DNA of 64,000 nt from Nereocystis luetkeana (lineage: Eukaryota; Sar; Phaeophyceae; Laminariales; Laminariaceae), in NCBI GenBank assembly GCA_031213475.1, contig JARUPZ010000016.1:9750270-9814269 (forward strand), written 5' to 3'. How positions within the stretch are numbered: position 1 is the stretch's first letter; every line of letters starts with the position of its first letter. The notes below the pieces were generated by a model. The model did no database searches and was not told where the DNA came from. It was given only the letters and a program-made list of their open reading frames with translations. The position numbers were made by a program, and so were the translations under genes. Positions 62,801 to 64,000 of this stretch are shown here, in pieces.

Positions 62801-64000
62801 AAGTCGATACGATACGATGCCGATAGACGAAAAATCGAAGTGATACGATGATATCGAATCGGTACGGTACGATACCGATAAAATATAAAACATATAATCG
62901 ATACGATATTATCAAATCGATGCGATACGATACCGATAAACGAAACAGATAATCGATACGATATTATCATATCGACACGATACGATACCGATAAACGAAA
63001 AATCAAATCGATACGATACGACATGATTCGATACAGATACACGAAAAATCAAATCGATACGATATTATCAAATCGATGCGATACGATACCGATAAACGAA
63101 ACATATAATCGATACGATATTATCATATCGACACGACACGATACCGATAAACGAAACATATATCCGATCCGATACGATACGATACGAGGCCGATACACGA
63201 AAAACAAATCGATACGCACGATGTTGTCAAATCGACACGATACAGTACCGATATACACGAAAACCATGACCGACATATAAAAATATTGTGAAATCAATAC
63301 GATACGATACCGATGCACGAAATGTCGAATATGTTTTTTATATCAATAGTTGAGGCATACGCCCAAATTTCCGTTCAGCACCAGAGTGTAAAAAAACAGA
63401 GAGGCCCAGGGGATGGGGAAGAAAACTCGTGCGGTAAAAGTCTATCGAAAATTGGACCATATTAAATAGGACCTACGGTACGCACAAAAACCTGTATATT
63501 TACCTTTTTTTACTGACAATATTTGATCCTGTTCACTATGGTCCCCCGTAATAGTGTCCCGTGCTTTCGTTCGGGCTCATGGAATTGCGAACATTCTCTC
63601 TTATGTGTGTTTGACAATATAACACCACTCTGTATGGTGGAATCTGTGGGGATTTATGTCGGTTTCGAAACCGCCCTTGCTTCTGCGTGCAGAGAGGGTG
63701 CTCATGGCTCCGTTTGGACCTGCTGAGGGCCTCCTCTCCTCGTAGGCTGAGTCGTCAAGGTTTTACAAACCTGTGCGGAAGTATCGGTAGCAGTCGTTGC
63801 TACAGACACTGTTGTTGCTGTTACAGTTACTGCTGTTGTTTCTGTTGCAGTTGCTGCTGCAGTTGCTGCTGCAGTTGCTGTTGCAGTTGCTGTTGGTGCG
63901 GTTGTTTTTCTTCCTCTAAAGCGCGCGGTGACCCGGATGCCGGCAGGTAGTGGACGACAAAACGTACTTCGAGATCATGCCGGACTGGGCCAAGAACATC
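53492..64000 (+). CDS. PCCB: Propionyl-CoA carboxylase beta subunit, mitochondrial, six exons, partial
   Basis: Exons 53492-53860, 56264-56392, 58009-58237, 61039-61209, 62557-62672 and 63947 to the window edge give 356 residues in frame (intron phases 0,0,1,1,0). [16 protein letters not shown] to TTRGLSS is an Arg/Ser-rich presequence. The carboxyltransferase domain follows: LPGDGV-type [103 protein letters not shown]. The VTGRG, NDSGGAR and [13 protein letters not shown] blocks separate it from MCC-beta. With biotinylated PCCA it forms methylmalonyl-CoA from propionyl-CoA in the mitochondrial matrix. About one third of the protein lies beyond the right edge. Confidence 0.95.
53896..54050. 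repeat. TATATA-flanked GCCGGT repeats
   Basis: ATAGTGCCGGTTGCCCGCGA, TATTGCCGGTTGCCGCTATA and ATAATGCCGGTATTG are short variants of one unit. In PCCB intron 1. Confidence 0.55.
54074..54166. mobile_element. Palindromic MITE P3
   Basis: CACTTCTCTCACCGGGAATA ... TATTCCCGGTCAGAGTGGTG. In PCCB intron 1. Confidence 0.75.
54225..54595. repeat. Minisatellite, five units of about 70-105 bp
   Basis: GGCGGTCAGTCAA followed by AACCGCGGTCTCC and ATACTAGTTTTAGTG recurs at about 54,235, 54,345, 54,410, 54,490 and 54,560. In PCCB intron 1. Confidence 0.9.
54672..54708 (-). mobile_element. Very short 3' tail of the (AAT)n retroelement
   Basis: TTATTCTTGCCATTCGACAA is the reverse complement of the element's TTGTCGGATGGCAAGAG-type end; an MITE P1 follows immediately. 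Confidence 0.6.
54709..54818 (-). mobile_element. Palindromic MITE P1
   Basis: TTACGGGGGGCCATAGTTAA ... TTAACTATGGTCCCCCGTAA, minus loop. In PCCB intron 1. Confidence 0.9.
55400..55585 (+). repeat. Dispersed repeat D1, copy 2
   Basis: ACAGTATCCTCTGGCAGATC, GGGTTTGCTACAGATGCGTC and TCAGCCGGGTGTCACAGC pair with 4,465-4,665. Confidence 0.6.
55740..55955 (+). repeat. Dispersed repeat D2, copy 2
   Basis: Same ordered blocks as 41,135-41,335 (GGGCGCCCGGTG, TTGGTGTCCGGG, GGATTTAGAGCTG, AGCGTTTCTTAACCGCGG). Confidence 0.7.
56264..56392 (+). CDS. PCCB: PCCB exon 2
   Basis: 43 residues, [10 protein letters not shown] to IMDQALQ. Acceptor CAAAAG follows a GTT microsatellite; donor GTCTGT; phase 0 both sides. 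Confidence 0.94.
56631..56730. mobile_element. Palindromic MITE P2
   Basis: CAGAACCGCAGTCCCGTTTT ... AAAACAGGACTGCGGTTCT. In PCCB intron 2. Confidence 0.85.
56976..57067. repeat. Perfect 46-bp tandem duplication
   Basis: TGATGTCGCGCTCTAATTCC through CCCCCTAAAACTGCG occurs twice back to back without mismatch. In PCCB intron 2. Confidence 0.95.
57347..57438. mobile_element. Palindromic MITE P3
   Basis: GAATACCACTCTGTGCCATA ... AGGGGCATAGAGGTAGT; inner arms CAAGCACC/GGTGCTTA. Confidence 0.7.
57840..57985 (+). repeat. R5 3' end next to PCCB exon 3
   Basis: GCTTGGTGCAAGCA, GAAAACCCGACGTGCTCC, GGGATACGAGGGTCTATG, ACAACTACGGCCATGCATGA and GAGTACACCCCCC match 27,880-28,010. The PCCB exon 3 acceptor follows at 58,008. 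Confidence 0.82.
58009..58237 (+). CDS. PCCB: PCCB exon 3, acyl-CoA binding region
   Basis: [15 protein letters not shown] to QTSYMFVT. The SGGAR and [12 protein letters not shown] loops are present. Acceptor CCTCCGCAG, donor GTGCGG, ends phase 1. Confidence 0.95.
58281..58590. repeat. 13-bp minisatellite GGGGTTGCAATTA
   Basis: About 24 imperfect units with strict 13-bp spacing, each with a TTAGGGG- or GTAGGGG-like core. In PCCB intron 3. Confidence 0.93.
58600..60025. other. Middle of PCCB intron 3
   Basis: Contains diverged P2-like scraps (58,665-58,860) and an imperfect tandem repeat at 59,705-59,955 (TGCxCATGTGTC, TCTCCGTGCGTTGT, GTTCGGGTA four times, roughly 65-75 bp apart). No gene. 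Confidence 0.6.
60030..60310 (+). mobile_element. GATCTGT-family MITE
   Basis: Inverted GATCATCTGCAGAT / ATCTGTAGATATATC ends, (GTATGATCT)n core at 60,090-60,160, then GATCTAGCTCATGTTGCC and GGGAGCCGTATAA shared with 61,920-62,225. Confidence 0.7.
60311..61038. other. End of PCCB intron 3
   Basis: C-run at 60,800-60,818 and GTT microsatellite at 60,958-61,020 directly before the exon 4 acceptor. Nothing else nameable. Confidence 0.6.
61039..61209 (+). CDS. PCCB: PCCB exon 4
   Basis: [16 protein letters not shown] to FGFLPLSNK. Acceptor GCTATAG after a GTT tract, donor GTGGGC, phase 1 at both ends. Confidence 0.94.
61366..61456. mobile_element. Palindromic MITE P2, diverged
   Basis: TTCAGGACCTCAGTCCCGTT ... 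CGAAACGGTCGGTGTTAAAA; in PCCB intron 4. Confidence 0.65.
61920..62225 (+). mobile_element. GATCTGT-family MITE
   Basis: AACAGATCATCTACAGATC at the left, GTAGATGATCTGTAAGC at the right, (TATGATCTG)n core at 62,000-62,040, then GATCTAGCTCGTGTTGC. In PCCB intron 4. Confidence 0.7.
62557..62672 (+). CDS. PCCB: PCCB exon 5
   Basis: Completes Glu, then [16 protein letters not shown] to DMKDVISK. Acceptor CCTCACAG at 62,555-62,556 was chosen because the later ACCAG sites give a stop or the wrong frame. Donor GTGCGT, phase 0. Confidence 0.92.
62770..63330. repeat. GATACGATACCGATAAACGAAA satellite
   Basis: Units of about 55-60 bp combine CGATACGATATTATC, AAATCGA(T/C)xCGATACG and CCGATAAACGAAA, with about ten repeats. 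In PCCB intron 5. Confidence 0.93.
63450..63552 (+). mobile_element. Palindromic MITE P1
   Basis: TTGGACCATATTAAATAGG ... GTTCACTATGGTCCCCCGTAA; left terminus eroded. In PCCB intron 5. Confidence 0.8.
63947..64000 (+). CDS. PCCB: PCCB exon 6, cut by window edge
   Basis: [18 protein letters not shown], the family's VVDxxxFFEIMPxxAKNI block. Acceptor GCCGGCAG follows an unusual run of TTGCAG decoys. Confidence 0.94.

Overview
The window is intron-rich nuclear DNA from a eukaryote. Exons are GC-rich and short, and every splice site I placed is GT-AG. Most introns are 0.6-2.8 kb and one is 6.6 kb; all are filled with simple repeats and small mobile elements. Three protein genes can be rebuilt exon by exon: a mitochondrial carbamoyl-phosphate synthase (CPS), a TMEM17-type ciliary transition-zone membrane protein, and mitochondrial propionyl-CoA carboxylase beta (PCCB). 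A flagellate with a mitochondrial glutamine-type CPS fits a stramenopile, perhaps a brown alga with a repeat-rich genome. That is inference from gene content and architecture; no ribosomal or organellar marker is present.

Layout. 1-12,768 (minus): N-terminal part of CPS in six exons (transit peptide, CPSase small-chain domain, start of the class-I glutamine amidotransferase domain); the gene runs off the left edge. Partial, decayed copies of its exons 4, 5 and 6 lie in its own introns. Intron 1 holds a LINE 3' end, a hAT-type element with an 8-bp target duplication, SINEs and one copy of a 1.14-kb repeat. 12,769-17,600: flank with two more copies of that repeat in tandem and a cluster of tRNA-like SINEs. 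17,600-23,110: non-LTR retroelement with a RING-like finger, reverse transcriptase, CCHC finger and restriction-like endonuclease. It carries one in-frame TAG and is flanked by relatives that share an (AAT)n tail. 23,110-29,166: repeats, including other retroelement 3' ends. 29,167-33,163 (minus): complete four-exon TMEM17 gene. 33,164-42,950: palindromic MITEs, one long unassigned ORF (37,594-38,811) and very long microsatellites. About 42,950-51,125: a roughly 8-kb structure bounded by diverged inverted repeats made of satellite-like arrays. 51,125-53,461: repeats leading into PCCB. 53,492-64,000 (plus): first six exons of PCCB, running off the right edge.

CPS and PCCB are both mitochondrial carboxyl/carbamoyl-transfer enzymes (nitrogen entry to the urea cycle or arginine; propionate and branched-chain catabolism). 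They are divergently oriented and 40 kb apart, with the TMEM17 gene between, so I infer no co-regulation. Four observations stand out: exon-derived echoes inside CPS introns; one dispersed repeat whose 3' end lies directly upstream of 3' splice sites in both CPS and PCCB; a strong excess of the 9-mer TACCTGGTA; and the large satellite-ended inverted-repeat structure.
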